A stretch of 12,841 nucleotides of DNA from positions 1-12,841 of the forward strand of contig CAJTVA010000038.1 of the NCBI GenBank assembly GCA_910579585.1, read 5' to 3'. Of the stretch, positions 5,773-12,574 are shown in pieces. The notes under the pieces were generated by a model. It searched no databases and had not been told where the DNA came from. It saw nothing but the letters and a program-made list of their open reading frames with translations. The position numbers and the translations under genes are program-made. Position 1 is the stretch's first letter; every line of letters starts with the position of its first letter. Origin of the DNA: an uncultured Christensenella sp. (GTDB lineage Bacteria > Bacillota > Clostridia > Christensenellales > Borkfalkiaceae).

Positions 5773-6326
5773 TACTCCGTTCGTACCCCGTCAAGTAGTT
5801 TTTTCGTAAGCGTCACCGGCAAGCCCACTACGTTCGTGTAACTGCCGAAATATTCGGAAACGACTCCCCCGTCCTGAATTCCGTAGCTGCCCGCTTTATC
5901 CAGCGGCGAGCCGCCGTCAACGTACTGACGAATGAATTCGTCCGACAGTATATTGAACTTTACCTCGGTTTTGTCGAAATCTATAAGCTTTTTAAACGGG
6001 CTTCTGACGCACACGCCCGTAATTACGAAGTGGGTCTTGCCCGACAGCATTTTCAAAGTATCGCTCGCTTCGCGCCTGTCTTTCGGCTTGCCTAAAACCT
6101 TGTTCCCGAAAACCACGACGGTATCGCAACCTATAACCGTTTTATACGGGTTTTTCGCGAAAACTCCGTCGCACTTCCGTTCGGCAAGCGTGCAAGCCAT
6201 CTGCTCGGGGAAAAGGGAAATATTAACTTTTTCGTCCTCCTCCGACGGAATAACTTCGAACTTCGGCAAAATCTGCGAAAGAAGCTCCCGCCGCCTCGGC
6301 GACGCGCTGGCTAAAACGTACTCCAT
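5772..6326 (-). CDS. maf: Maf-family nucleoside triphosphate pyrophosphatase
   Basis: 184 residues, normal for the family. Signature elements: LASASPRRREL (5-15, substrate-binding loop), GCDTVV (66-71, with the catalytic Asp), GKPKDR (79-84), KAGSYGIQ (144-151) and GSYTNVVGLP (161-170). The family hydrolyses non-canonical or excess nucleotides (dTTP, UTP and methylated forms) to monophosphates and has been linked to septum control. The YhdE-type (dTTP/UTP) subgroup is most likely from the AGSYGIQ region; I am not certain of the subgroup. The ATG at 6326 has no good ribosome site. It lies 49 nt after ppx and overlaps the MreB-like gene by one base. Confidence 0.96.
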   Translation of the reverse strand: MEYVLASASPRRRELLSQILPKFEVIPSEEDEKVNISLFPEQMACTLAERKCDGVFAKNPYKTVIGCDTVVVFGNKVLGKPKDRREASDTLKMLSGKTHFVITGVCVRSPFKKLIDFDKTEVKFNILSDEFIRQYVDGGSPLDKAGSYGIQDGGVVSEYFGSYTNVVGLPVTLTKKLLDGVRTE

Positions 6327-6347
6327 AATTTTTGCGTAAATACTTTT

Positions 6348-6370
6348 AATGCCGCTTTCAAGGCGGCATT
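6348..6370. repeat. Intergenic hairpin between ppx and maf
   Basis: AATGCCGC and GCGGCATT, an 8-bp stem with a 7-nt loop, lie in the 49-nt gap. On the minus strand it is followed by AAAAG, not U, so it is not a terminator of ppx. It may be a processing or stabilising hairpin within the operon mRNA, located just before the weak translation start of maf. Confidence 0.6.
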
Positions 6371-6375
6371 CTCTA

Positions 6376-7890
6376 TTACAATATTTCTAAATTTTTGTGG
6401 AATGACTTTCTGAACTCGGTCGCGGCGGCCATCGCATTCTTTATCTCAAGCGTAGCGTCGCCCTCTATTTCGGTTTTCATTATTACCGAATCGCCCAGAA
6501 TATCGCAATTTATGCTTTTGATAGTGCCGGAGTTCGCCCTGTCCAGACTTTCTGCTATGCGCAGCATAACCCCGAGCTTTTTAACTACGTCCAAATCGTC
6601 CTCAGCAACTATGTCGCGGTATCTCGCCCAATCGTAGGGGTTGATGTCCTCTTTCTTGTGGCAACAAGCCGTGAACGCCGCAAGCACTATATCCCTGTGG
6701 GTTACGCCGTAAAGCGTAGCGTTCAGAATCATATACCAGCTGTGGCGCTGATGGTTGTAGTATTTTATGCGCATACCGCAGTCGTGCAACATCGCCGCAA
6801 CCTTTAAAATTCTAAGATACTGGCGGGGAAATTTATGCAAAACCCTCAGCTGTTTGAAAAGCTGTATGCTTAAATTTACAACGTGTTCGACGTGCTTTTC
6901 TTCGCAGTCGTAGTACTTTACAAGGGTCGTAAGCGAGTAATTCAATACGTCCGCAATGGGCTTTTCTACCGTCATAGGAAGCGCCTGGTTAAACATAAGC
7001 CCTTCCCTCAGACCCGCGCCCGAGAAAGTGAAGTTGTCCACTCCGATAAAGTTTACGAACGATTTTATAACCGCAAGCGCTGCGGGTAAAATATCCGCCC
7101 TCTCCGCCGAAAGTCCTTTTATTTTCTTCTTCTTGTCCAAATCGAGGACCTTTATCATATCGTAAACGGGCGTAAAGTCCTCTACGGGCATTTTGTAGTT
7201 ATGAACGGTGTCAAGCGGGTACTTGTGCACCATTTTCGTTATTTTGAAAAGGTTTCTGAACGAACCGCCCACGCCAATCATCTGCACGTCGGGGTCGAGG
7301 TCTTTCAGCCATTCTACGTTTTTCAACTGCTCGGTGAAGAACTCTTCTATCTTTTCCGCCTGCTGTTCGGGCTTTAAATTCGGGTCGGAAAAAAGCCCCG
7401 TCAACGTCACCGCGCCGAAAGGCAGGGTAACGTAGTTCAGCATATTTCTGCGGTTATAATAGATTATCTTCGTCGAGCCGCCGCCAATCTCCAAAACTAT
7501 ACCCTTGGGCACGTCCATCGTGTTTATAACGCCGCGGTATACGAGAATAGCTTCTTCCTCGGCGGAAAGCACGCGGATTTTAATTCCGCAGGTCGCCTGA
7601 ATTTCGTCTAAAAAACTGCGCTGGTTTTTTGCGCGGCGGACGGCTTCGGTCGCAACGGCGATAATACGCGTAACCCCGCTCGAATCGCAGAGCTTTTTGA
7701 ACATCTTCAAAGTTTTAATGGTTTCCGCAACGCGGGCGGGCTTCAAAAAACCGTCCCGCTCCATATCCTGACCGAGGCGCACGCTTTCTTTCAGCTCGTC
7801 CACTACCATAAAGTAGACCTCGGCAAACAGGTTAACGATAACGAGTCTTGCAGAATTCGAGCCTAAATCTATAATGCCAATTTTTTCCAT
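6376..7890 (-). CDS. ppx: Ppx/GppA-family exopolyphosphatase with C-terminal HD domain
   Basis: 504 residues. The N-terminal actin-like Ppx/GppA fold shows GIIDLGSNSARLVI (5-18), AVATEAVRRAKN (78-89), SAEEEA (109-114, with the catalytic Glu) and LEIGGGSTK (133-141). The C-terminal part (about 325-504) is HD-like: HD at 369-370, H380, H383, H411 and D450. The family removes terminal phosphate from polyphosphate or pppGpp. Compared with E. coli Ppx the DIGGGSTE motif reads EIGGGSTK, so the acidic residues at both ends of the loop are changed (Asp to Glu, Glu to Lys); activity should not be assumed. The start is the ATG at 7890 with AGAGG 5 nt upstream. A 281-nt structured element with its own promoter lies just before it, and maf follows. 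Confidence 0.92.
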   Translation of the reverse strand: MEKIGIIDLGSNSARLVIVNLFAEVYFMVVDELKESVRLGQDMERDGFLKPARVAETIKTLKMFKKLCDSSGVTRIIAVATEAVRRAKNQRSFLDEIQATCGIKIRVLSAEEEAILVYRGVINTMDVPKGIVLEIGGGSTKIIYYNRRNMLNYVTLPFGAVTLTGLFSDPNLKPEQQAEKIEEFFTEQLKNVEWLKDLDPDVQMIGVGGSFRNLFKITKMVHKYPLDTVHNYKMPVEDFTPVYDMIKVLDLDKKKKIKGLSAERADILPAALAVIKSFVNFIGVDNFTFSGAGLREGLMFNQALPMTVEKPIADVLNYSLTTLVKYYDCEEKHVEHVVNLSIQLFKQLRVLHKFPRQYLRILKVAAMLHDCGMRIKYYNHQRHSWYMILNATLYGVTHRDIVLAAFTACCHKKEDINPYDWARYRDIVAEDDLDVVKKLGVMLRIAESLDRANSGTIKSINCDILGDSVIMKTEIEGDATLEIKNAMAAATEFRKSFHKNLEIL

Positions 7891-7938
7891 AAGAACCTCT
7901 TGGGCATAATTCGCCCTTTCGGAAATAGAATTTTTCTT
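7891..7938 (-). promoter_or_regulatory. Short leader of ppx with its ribosome site
   Basis: The 48 nt between the structured element and the ppx ATG hold the ribosome site AGAGG (7896-7900 region) and a small GGGC/GCCC inverted repeat (7902-7905/7913-7916) immediately upstream. No poly-U terminator is seen between the structured element and ppx, so a transcript from the upstream promoter would probably run into ppx. Confidence 0.45.
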
Positions 7939-8219
7939 TCACGTGTAGTAAACCTCAACAGATACATTTTTACGGCAAAATAGCAGTTTATACGTGCAAA
8001 TCGCCTTTCAATGTACGTCCAGTACATTTTCAAGTCGCTTCGCACGTCTACTCTCGCTATTTTATCACGTAAAAACGTTGCGCCCGAAACGGTTTATTTT
8101 TAGACTTTATCAAGGCAAAGATGCGCAGACATAGTGTCGCTATGTCAAGCGGCTTTAACACAGAGAAAGGCAAAAAGAAGCCGTTATCGGGTGTATCGCT
8201 TGGGGCTTACTATACGTGA
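7939..8219 (-). ncRNA. Candidate large structured RNA (or long ppx leader)
   Basis: A closing stem pairs 7939-7954 with 8204-8219 (15 of 16 positions pair, counting G-U). Inside are two long arms. Arm 1: 7967-7974/8068-8075 (8 bp), 7977-7984/8056-8063 (8 bp), 7992-7997/8042-8047 (6 bp) and 8010-8016/8022-8028 (7 bp, 5-nt loop). Arm 2: 8081-8086/8188-8193, 8088-8092/8181-8185, 8097-8101/8172-8176 and 8128-8134/8140-8146 (7 bp, 5-nt loop). The minus-strand orientation is chosen because an extended -10 promoter ends 2 nt before the closing stem on that strand. No open frame of note lies within it. Known Clostridia classes such as raiA RNA are candidates, but I cannot match a covariance model by eye. 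It is not recognisably RNase P, tmRNA, SRP or 6S. A foldback element (MITE) is the alternative. Confidence 0.6.
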
Positions 8220-8221
8220 TG

Positions 8222-8250
8222 ATTATACCATATTACTTGAATTTTGTACA
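8222..8250 (-). promoter_or_regulatory. Extended -10 promoter at the 5' edge of the structured element
   Basis: On the minus strand TGTACA (8245-8250, 4 of 6 to TTGACA), a 17-nt spacer and TATAAT (8222-8227) preceded by TG one base upstream, giving TGGTATAAT. The start point would fall at about 8215-8217, within the first bases of the closing stem of the 281-nt element. Confidence 0.7.
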
Positions 8251-8287
8251 TATTTTGCAAAAATTTTTATGCAGTATGCACAATAAA

Positions 8288-8301
8288 ATTCACTTATGAA
8301 T
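8288..8301 (-). terminator. Weak AT-rich hairpin after the folate operon
   Basis: On the minus strand ATTCA-TAAG-TGAAT is followed by TTTATT, 12 nt beyond the folBK stop. The stem is only 5 bp and AT-rich, so termination would be leaky; read-through into the structured element and ppx is possible. The rest of 8220-8312 holds only the promoter described above. Confidence 0.3.
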
Positions 8302-8312
8302 GATATAAACGG

Positions 8313-9125
8313 CTAAATTTGTAAATCTTTGACTTTTTTGTGACAGTCCGGGCAGACGAACTCGGGGGCGATTTCTTTAAGCGGCAGAAGAACGAATCCG
8401 CGCTTTAAATACTCGGGGTGCGGAATTTGTAATTCGTCGCTTTCCACGGTCTTCCTGCCGAAAAATATTATGTCTATATCAAGGGTTCTGTCACCCCAGC
8501 GAACGGTTCTTTTTCTGTCGCAATCGGCTTCTATACGGTGAATTTCCTTTAAAAGTTCGTGCGGAGTCAAAAGCGTTTCTATCTCTGCGGCGCAGTTTAA
8601 AAAAGTGTTTTTCGCAACTCCGCCGTAGGGCTCGGTTTCCCTGTACGCGGAAACTTTCGTTACCTCTATCCCGCGCGTTTGCCTCAACGCCTTTACGGCG
8701 ATATCGAGATACTTCTTCTTATCTCCAACGGACGAACCGAGTGAAAGATACACTCTCTCCTTTTCGACGGTAACGCTTACTCCGACGGTGCCGAATTTGT
8801 GCTTTACGGGCGCCTGCGGTTTATAGACCGTAAGCGTTACTTTTTTTAAGTTCAACTCCGCAAAAAGCGCATATACCCCCGAATATGCCAGAGTTTCGAT
8901 TAAATTAAACGAATTTTCCGTCGCCGTTTTAACAAGAATATCGCAGGCTTTGGAATAATTTACGGTACCCTCTATATCGTCGCTTTTTGCGGCGGCGGAA
9001 AAGTCCGCGTAAAGGTCCGCGTCGAAAATAAACGTCTGCGGCTCTTTCTTTTCTTCGTCGTGAACGCCGTGGCAGGCGCTGGCCTCCAAGCCGCGAATTA
9101 AAATTTTGTTCAAAGTTTCTTCCAT
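8313..9125 (-). CDS. folBK: Bifunctional dihydroneopterin aldolase / HPPK (FolB-FolK fusion)
   Basis: 270 residues in two domains. FolB, about 5-122: ILIRGLEASACHGVHDEE (8-25), with the acidic residues after HGV, and VYKPQAPVKHKFGTVGVSV (100-118), with the active-site Lys102. FolK, about 124-270: VYLSLGSSVGDKKKYL (125-140), RETEPYGGV (162-170), WGDRTLDIDIIFFG (210-223; the Asp pair binds Mg-ATP) and IPHPEYLKRGFVLLPL (234-249). It converts 7,8-dihydroneopterin to 6-hydroxymethyl-dihydropterin and then pyrophosphorylates it for FolP. The ATG at 9125 overlaps the folP end by 16 nt; a TTG at 9113 with GGAAG upstream, which would overlap as TTGA, is an alternative start that removes 4 residues. 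It is the last gene of the operon. Confidence 0.96.
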   Translation of the reverse strand: MEETLNKILIRGLEASACHGVHDEEKKEPQTFIFDADLYADFSAAAKSDDIEGTVNYSKACDILVKTATENSFNLIETLAYSGVYALFAELNLKKVTLTVYKPQAPVKHKFGTVGVSVTVEKERVYLSLGSSVGDKKKYLDIAVKALRQTRGIEVTKVSAYRETEPYGGVAKNTFLNCAAEIETLLTPHELLKEIHRIEADCDRKRTVRWGDRTLDIDIIFFGRKTVESDELQIPHPEYLKRGFVLLPLKEIAPEFVCPDCHKKVKDLQI

Positions 9126-9901
9126 ATCCTGTCGTACTCCTCTTTAATTGCTTTTACGTTTTCAGCTACGTCGTGCACCCGCACGAACAGCACTCCCTTT
9201 CTGACCGCCATTCGCGTACTTTCGAGGGTTTGCGGAAGCCTGTCCTCCGCCGCCCCGCCGAAAAGCGACTTGCGGCTCGTACCCAGCAAAAGCGGATACC
9301 CTATTTTTAACAGCCTTTCGTAGCCGTTTAAAAGTTCCAGATTCTGCTCTCTGTTTTTCGCAAAGCCTACGCCGCCGTCTAAAACTATCCTGTTTTTATC
9401 AACGCCGCTTGAAATCGCCGAATCAACGCTTTTTTTAAGAAAATTTTCGATTGGGTGCCATATATCCCCCGACAAAGGAGTTTTTGCGTTGTGCATAATG
9501 CATACCGAAGCGTTGTGTTCGGCAACGGTTTTCGCCATATCTTCGTCGTGAGTAAGCCCCCACACGTCGTTAATCATATCCGCGCCTGAAATAAGCGCCG
9601 CCTTTGCCGATTTCGAAAAATAAGTGTCCACCGAAACAGGCACGTCGAAGTTCGCCTTTATAAATTCCAGCGGGCGGGAAAACCTCGAAATTTCCTCATC
9701 CGCGCTCACTTCAGTATAGCCTGGGCGCGTGGACTGCGCGCCGAGGTCGATAACCGAAGCGCCCGCCTTCACGGCTTTTTCAACCGCGAAAAGAACGTCG
9801 TCCGCCGTCTTTCTGCTCTCGTGCCAGAAGCTGTCGGGCGTCAGGTTGATTATAGCCATAACGTAAGTGTAATTTTCAAAAACAGACTTTCCGATTATCA
9901 T
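9110..9901 (-). CDS. folP: Dihydropteroate synthase
   Basis: 263 residues, a TIM-barrel DHPS of usual length. Motifs: MAIINLTPDSF (15-25), IDLGAQSTRPGYTEV (51-65, pterin/PABA loop 2), SVDTY (90-94), INDVWGL (110-116), LDGGVGFAKNREQN (174-187), LLGTSRKSLFG (205-215) and RVHDV (241-245). It condenses 6-hydroxymethyl-dihydropterin pyrophosphate with p-aminobenzoate and is the sulfonamide target; the residues seen look like an ordinary susceptible-type enzyme, though this was not tested against resistance alleles. The ATG follows the folE stop with no gap (TAAATG), so translation is coupled. folBK starts within its last codons. Confidence 0.97.
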   Translation of the reverse strand: MIIGKSVFENYTYVMAIINLTPDSFWHESRKTADDVLFAVEKAVKAGASVIDLGAQSTRPGYTEVSADEEISRFSRPLEFIKANFDVPVSVDTYFSKSAKAALISGADMINDVWGLTHDEDMAKTVAEHNASVCIMHNAKTPLSGDIWHPIENFLKKSVDSAISSGVDKNRIVLDGGVGFAKNREQNLELLNGYERLLKIGYPLLLGTSRKSLFGGAAEDRLPQTLESTRMAVRKGVLFVRVHDVAENVKAIKEEYDRIWKKL

Positions 9902-10444
9902 TTATTTCAGAAGCGATATAACTTCCGCTCTCCTCTTTTCGTCGAATTCGCCCAAAGCGCAGTAAGTAACGGTTTTAGACCCCGCCTTCTTCACGCCGCG
10001 GCAGGTCATACAGGTATGTTCGGCTTCGCACGCTATAAAAACGCCTTTCGGCTTTAAAACCCGCATAATTTCTTCGGCAATTTGTCTTGTCAGTCTTTCC
10101 TGAATCTGAAGCCTGCGGGCGAATACTTCCACCGTGCGGGCAAGCTTCGAAAGTCCCACGACCTTGCCGTCGGGGATATACGCTATCGCGATTTTGCCGA
10201 AAAACGGCATAAGATGATGCTCGCACACCGAAGAAAAGTAAATGTCGCTTTCGACGACCATATCGCCGTCAGAAGCGAACGTACGCGTCAAATGCTCTTC
10301 CGCAGTCTTGCCCTCGCCCGAAAGCAGTTCTGCGTATGCGTCGGCTACGCGGCGGGGCGTGTCTTTAAGCCCCTCTCTCGTCCTGTCCTCGCCGAGCGCG
10401 TCCAAAAGGTCCTCAACCGCCTTTATAACTTTTTCTCTATCCAT
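9902..10444 (-). CDS. folE: GTP cyclohydrolase I (FolE type IA)
   Basis: 180 residues. Zinc and active-site motifs: SVCEHHLMPFFG (72-83), with Cys74 and His77 as metal ligands, and AEHTCMTCRGVKKAGS (141-156), with Cys145 as the third ligand by position; GLSKLARTVEVFARRLQIQERLT (97-119) is the family helix. It opens the GTP ring to give 7,8-dihydroneopterin triphosphate, the first folate step. The start ATG at 10444 has GGAGG (10452-10456) 7 nt upstream, the best site in this operon. The first 24 codons are the source of the degenerate tandem copies that lie between folE and folC. folP starts directly at its stop codon. Confidence 0.98.
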   Translation of the reverse strand: MDREKVIKAVEDLLDALGEDRTREGLKDTPRRVADAYAELLSGEGKTAEEHLTRTFASDGDMVVESDIYFSSVCEHHLMPFFGKIAIAYIPDGKVVGLSKLARTVEVFARRLQIQERLTRQIAEEIMRVLKPKGVFIACEAEHTCMTCRGVKKAGSKTVTYCALGEFDEKRRAEVISLLK

Positions 10445-10700
10445 TCTTTCGCCTCCATCGCTCCGTTCTCGCCAAACGCCCCCAAAAGTTTTTCAACCTG
10501 TTTTTAACCTTTTCTCTATCCGTTCCTTCATCTCTCTCGCCCCGTCCCGACCGAGCGCACTAAAAGGTTTCAACCCTCAAACTTTCAACCGCCTTTACAG
10601 CCTTTTCTCTATCCATTCCTTAATCTCTCTCGCCCCGTCCCGACCGAGCGCGTCCAAAAGTTTTTCTACGCCTTTACAGCCTTTTTTCTATCCATTCCTT
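10371..10700 (-). repeat. Four tandem copies of the folC-end/folE-start junction (79-nt unit)
   Basis: Copies begin at AAGGA or AAAGA at 10700, 10621, 10528 and 10449 (minus strand), spaced 79, 93 and 79 nt. Each has ATGGATAGAG-like sequence followed by CTTTTGG, GCGCTCGG and GCGAGAGAG blocks; copies 1 and 2 from the folC side share a 29-base identical block (10623-10651 and 10530-10558) and a 30-base block with one change (10671-10700 and 10592-10621). The first copy carries the end of folC and the last carries the start of folE; the two middle copies are non-coding remnants. In every copy a second frame encodes a FolC-like tail KE(W/R)IEK(R/K)L. The 93-nt copy carries a 14-nt extra duplication near 10567-10590. 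Confidence 0.85.
10560..10616 (-). CDS. Possible 18-codon leader peptide from a folE-start copy
   Basis: Within the second repeat copy an intact ATG opens MDREKAVKAVESLRVETF and stops at TAG. It is the FolE N-terminus truncated by the 14-nt insertion. AAGGA precedes the ATG with no spacing, so initiation would be poor. It is most likely a decayed remnant, listed because it could act as an upstream decoy start. Confidence 0.25.
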   Translation of the reverse strand: MDREKAVKAVESLRVETF

Positions 10701-11822
10701 CGCCCCGCTCAAAAGCGTAAACGAGCCGCAAACCACAATATTGTTCCCTTGAACGTTTTCAAGCGCGGCGGCGGTACTTTCAAATTCGTCCGCCTGCAAG
10801 CTTAAGCTTCGGCACTCATTTTTAAGCTTTTCCATACTTATGTTCCGTACGCTCGGGCACGGCACAATAGCGATTTTCTTTGCAAAACCGCTGATAATTT
10901 TTAAATTTTCACGCACATTTTTATCTGACAGACTGCCGAAAATTACATCTGCATATCCGAATTGTGCATTTACAAACTCCGCAAGCGGCGCCATAGCCGA
11001 GGGGTTGTGCGCCCCGTCAAGCACGTATCTTTTGCCGTCCTTTGCCGTCAAAACTTCGATTCTTCCGCACAATTTCGCGGCGTTTACCCCCGCATATATC
11101 GCACTTTCGTCTATTTTCAGAAGTTTTGCGACCTCAATCGCAAGCCCCGCATTATATTTCTGCGCCTCGCCGCACATTGGCGGATTTTCGTACTTCCCCG
11201 CAACAACCGCTCCAAAATTTTCAAAATAATTCAACACATTTTGAGAATTCAATCCGCTAACCACAGCAGGACAATTCTTGATTATACCCGCTTTATGGCG
11301 GCAAATCTCTTCAATCGTGCCGCCGAGGATTGACGTATGTTCCAAACCTATCGAGCAAATTACGGCGACCTCCTTACTTAAAATCGCGTTAGTTGCGTCA
11401 TATGTGCCGCCCAATCCGCACTCCACTACCGCATATTCGCAGCCCGCAAGCACGAAAGCGTACAGTGCTGCGGCGGTTTCGACCTCGAAGCGCGTCGCCC
11501 CGTCGGCGTGCGAAAGCGCGCTTTGCACGGCTTTTGCAAAAAGCTCTTCGGGCACGTTTTTACCGTCTACTTGAAACTGTTCGAGGTAATCGAACACGGC
11601 GGGCGAAGTAAACTTGCCAACACTCTTCCCCGCGGCAAGCAAAATCTTTTCAAGATATTCCGCGGTAGAGCCCTTACCGTTCGTGCCGGCAATATGGATA
11701 ATTTTCAGTTTTTTATCGGGACTTTCAAGCGCGTCAAGGAGTTCTCTTGTGCGCTCGACTCCGAAATCCATACCCTTTACGTCTAGCGCAGACAGGGCGG
11801 AAATTGCCTTGGAATACATCAT
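10674..11822 (-). CDS. folC: Folylpolyglutamate synthase / dihydrofolate synthase
   Basis: 382 residues, rather short for FolC (often about 420-430). Motifs: IIHIAGTNGKGSTAEYL (41-57, P-loop and folate entry), FTSPAVFDYLEQFQVDGK (71-88), VVECGLGGTYDATN (Mg/ATP domain), GLEHTSILGGTIEEI and HKAGIIK, and LDGAHNPSAM, where the C-terminal domain begins. It adds glutamate to dihydropteroate and to tetrahydrofolates. The ATG at 11822 (next codon also ATG) has no ribosome site and lies 8 nt from the predicted transcript start, so it may be translated from a nearly leaderless mRNA. Its last nine codons (KEWIEKRL and stop) are part of the tandem repeat shared with the folE start; folE begins 229 nt further on. 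Confidence 0.96.
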   Translation of the reverse strand: MMYSKAISALSALDVKGMDFGVERTRELLDALESPDKKLKIIHIAGTNGKGSTAEYLEKILLAAGKSVGKFTSPAVFDYLEQFQVDGKNVPEELFAKAVQSALSHADGATRFEVETAAALYAFVLAGCEYAVVECGLGGTYDATNAILSKEVAVICSIGLEHTSILGGTIEEICRHKAGIIKNCPAVVSGLNSQNVLNYFENFGAVVAGKYENPPMCGEAQKYNAGLAIEVAKLLKIDESAIYAGVNAAKLCGRIEVLTAKDGKRYVLDGAHNPSAMAPLAEFVNAQFGYADVIFGSLSDKNVRENLKIISGFAKKIAIVPCPSVRNISMEKLKNECRSLSLQADEFESTAAALENVQGNNIVVCGSFTLLSGAKEWIEKRL

Positions 11823-11836
11823 AAAACTTATACGGA

Positions 11837-11865
11837 ATTATAGCACATACGGGCGGATAAAGCAA
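11837..11865 (-). promoter_or_regulatory. Promoter of the folC-folE-folP-folBK operon
   Basis: On the minus strand TTGCTT (11860-11865), a 17-nt spacer and TATAAT (11837-11842) preceded by TG one base upstream (TGCTATAAT, extended -10). The start would be near 11830, leaving about an 8-nt leader before the folC ATG. Confidence 0.7.
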
Positions 11866-11899
11866 GAATATTGTAAATTATTTTGAGAATACTAATTTT

Positions 11900-12574
11900 A
11901 TGGCACTGATATTTATTCGCACTGCAATTATATTTTTGACCCTGCTTGTCGTTATGCGGCTGATGGGTAAAAGTCAGATTGGCGAAATGCAGCCTTTCGA
12001 GTTCGTAATAAGCCTTGTCATTGCCGAGCTCGCCTGTATACCGATGGCGGATACGTCGATTCCCATTCTTTACGGAATTATCGCCATTCTGACCATTTTC
12101 ATTCTGCATCAGATAGTCTGGATATTTCAGCTTTGGTTCAAGCCCGTTAAAACGGTTATAAGCGGCAAGCCGTCGGTTGTGATCAACAAGAACGGCGTAG
12201 ACGAGTACCAATTGAAAAAAAACAATCTCGACGTGAGCGACCTTATCGAAAGTATGCGCAGCGCAGGCTATTTCAACCTTGACGACGTATATTACGGGCT
12301 TTACGAAGCTAACGGGTCTTTTTCGGCGCTTGCCAAGGAAGAAACTTCTTCAAACTCCCTCCCTCTTATGCTTATCGACTGCGGAAAAGCCGACAAGCAA
12401 AACGTCGGGCGGTGCGGGCTGGCGGGAGAAAAGCTGGAATCGATTTTAAAGGAGCAAAAAGCAAAGCTTAAAGACGTGCTTGTTATGACCGTTAATTCCG
12501 ACGGGAGGGCGTACTTCCAAAAGCGCGGTGAAAAGTATAAAATTTTACAAATCGAGGTGAACGGAGAATGGTAA
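11900..12574 (+). CDS. YetF-like DUF421 membrane protein
   Basis: 224 residues, close to B. subtilis YetF (about 231). Three membrane segments at about 5-20, 33-49 and 53-79 precede a cytoplasmic region. Family landmarks: VVMRLMGKSQIGEMQPFEFVISLVIAELA, begun at residue 17; GKPSVVINKNG (89-99); LKKNNLDVSDLIESMRSAG (105-123); and the VYYGLYEANGSFSALAK run (130-146). The molecular function is not settled; DUF421 proteins of spore formers have been linked to spore membrane properties and germination. The ATG at 11900 has only a weak GAG upstream. It is divergent from folC across 77 nt, and I see no convincing promoter on this strand. A DUF4363 gene overlaps its end by 7 nt, a common clostridial pair. 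Confidence 0.93.
   Translation: MALIFIRTAIIFLTLLVVMRLMGKSQIGEMQPFEFVISLVIAELACIPMADTSIPILYGIIAILTIFILHQIVWIFQLWFKPVKTVISGKPSVVINKNGVDEYQLKKNNLDVSDLIESMRSAGYFNLDDVYYGLYEANGSFSALAKEETSSNSLPLMLIDCGKADKQNVGRCGLAGEKLESILKEQKAKLKDVLVMTVNSDGRAYFQKRGEKYKILQIEVNGEW

Noticed and set aside
5203..5841. 212-codon open frame antisense to the MreB-like gene and maf
   Set aside because: The opposite strand encodes well-conserved MreB and Maf motifs; the antisense product is Arg/His-rich shadow coding with no family resemblance or ribosome site.
6348..6370. Intrinsic terminator between ppx and maf
   Set aside because: The hairpin is not followed by a T-run on the minus strand, and maf has no promoter that I can see after it.
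7939..8219. MITE or foldback transposon as the main reading of the structured element
   Set aside because: The terminal stem could be terminal inverted repeats, but I see no target-site duplication at the edges and a well-formed promoter abuts the stem; kept only as an alternative.
10371..10700. CRISPR or satellite array
   Set aside because: Units are adjacent with no spacers and clearly derive from the folC end and folE start.
10242..10805. 187-codon plus-strand open frame across the folC-folE junction
   Set aside because: It is antisense to folE, folC and the tandem repeats; its apparent repeats (FSIHS, LAPSRPSA) are simply the DNA repeat units read backwards.
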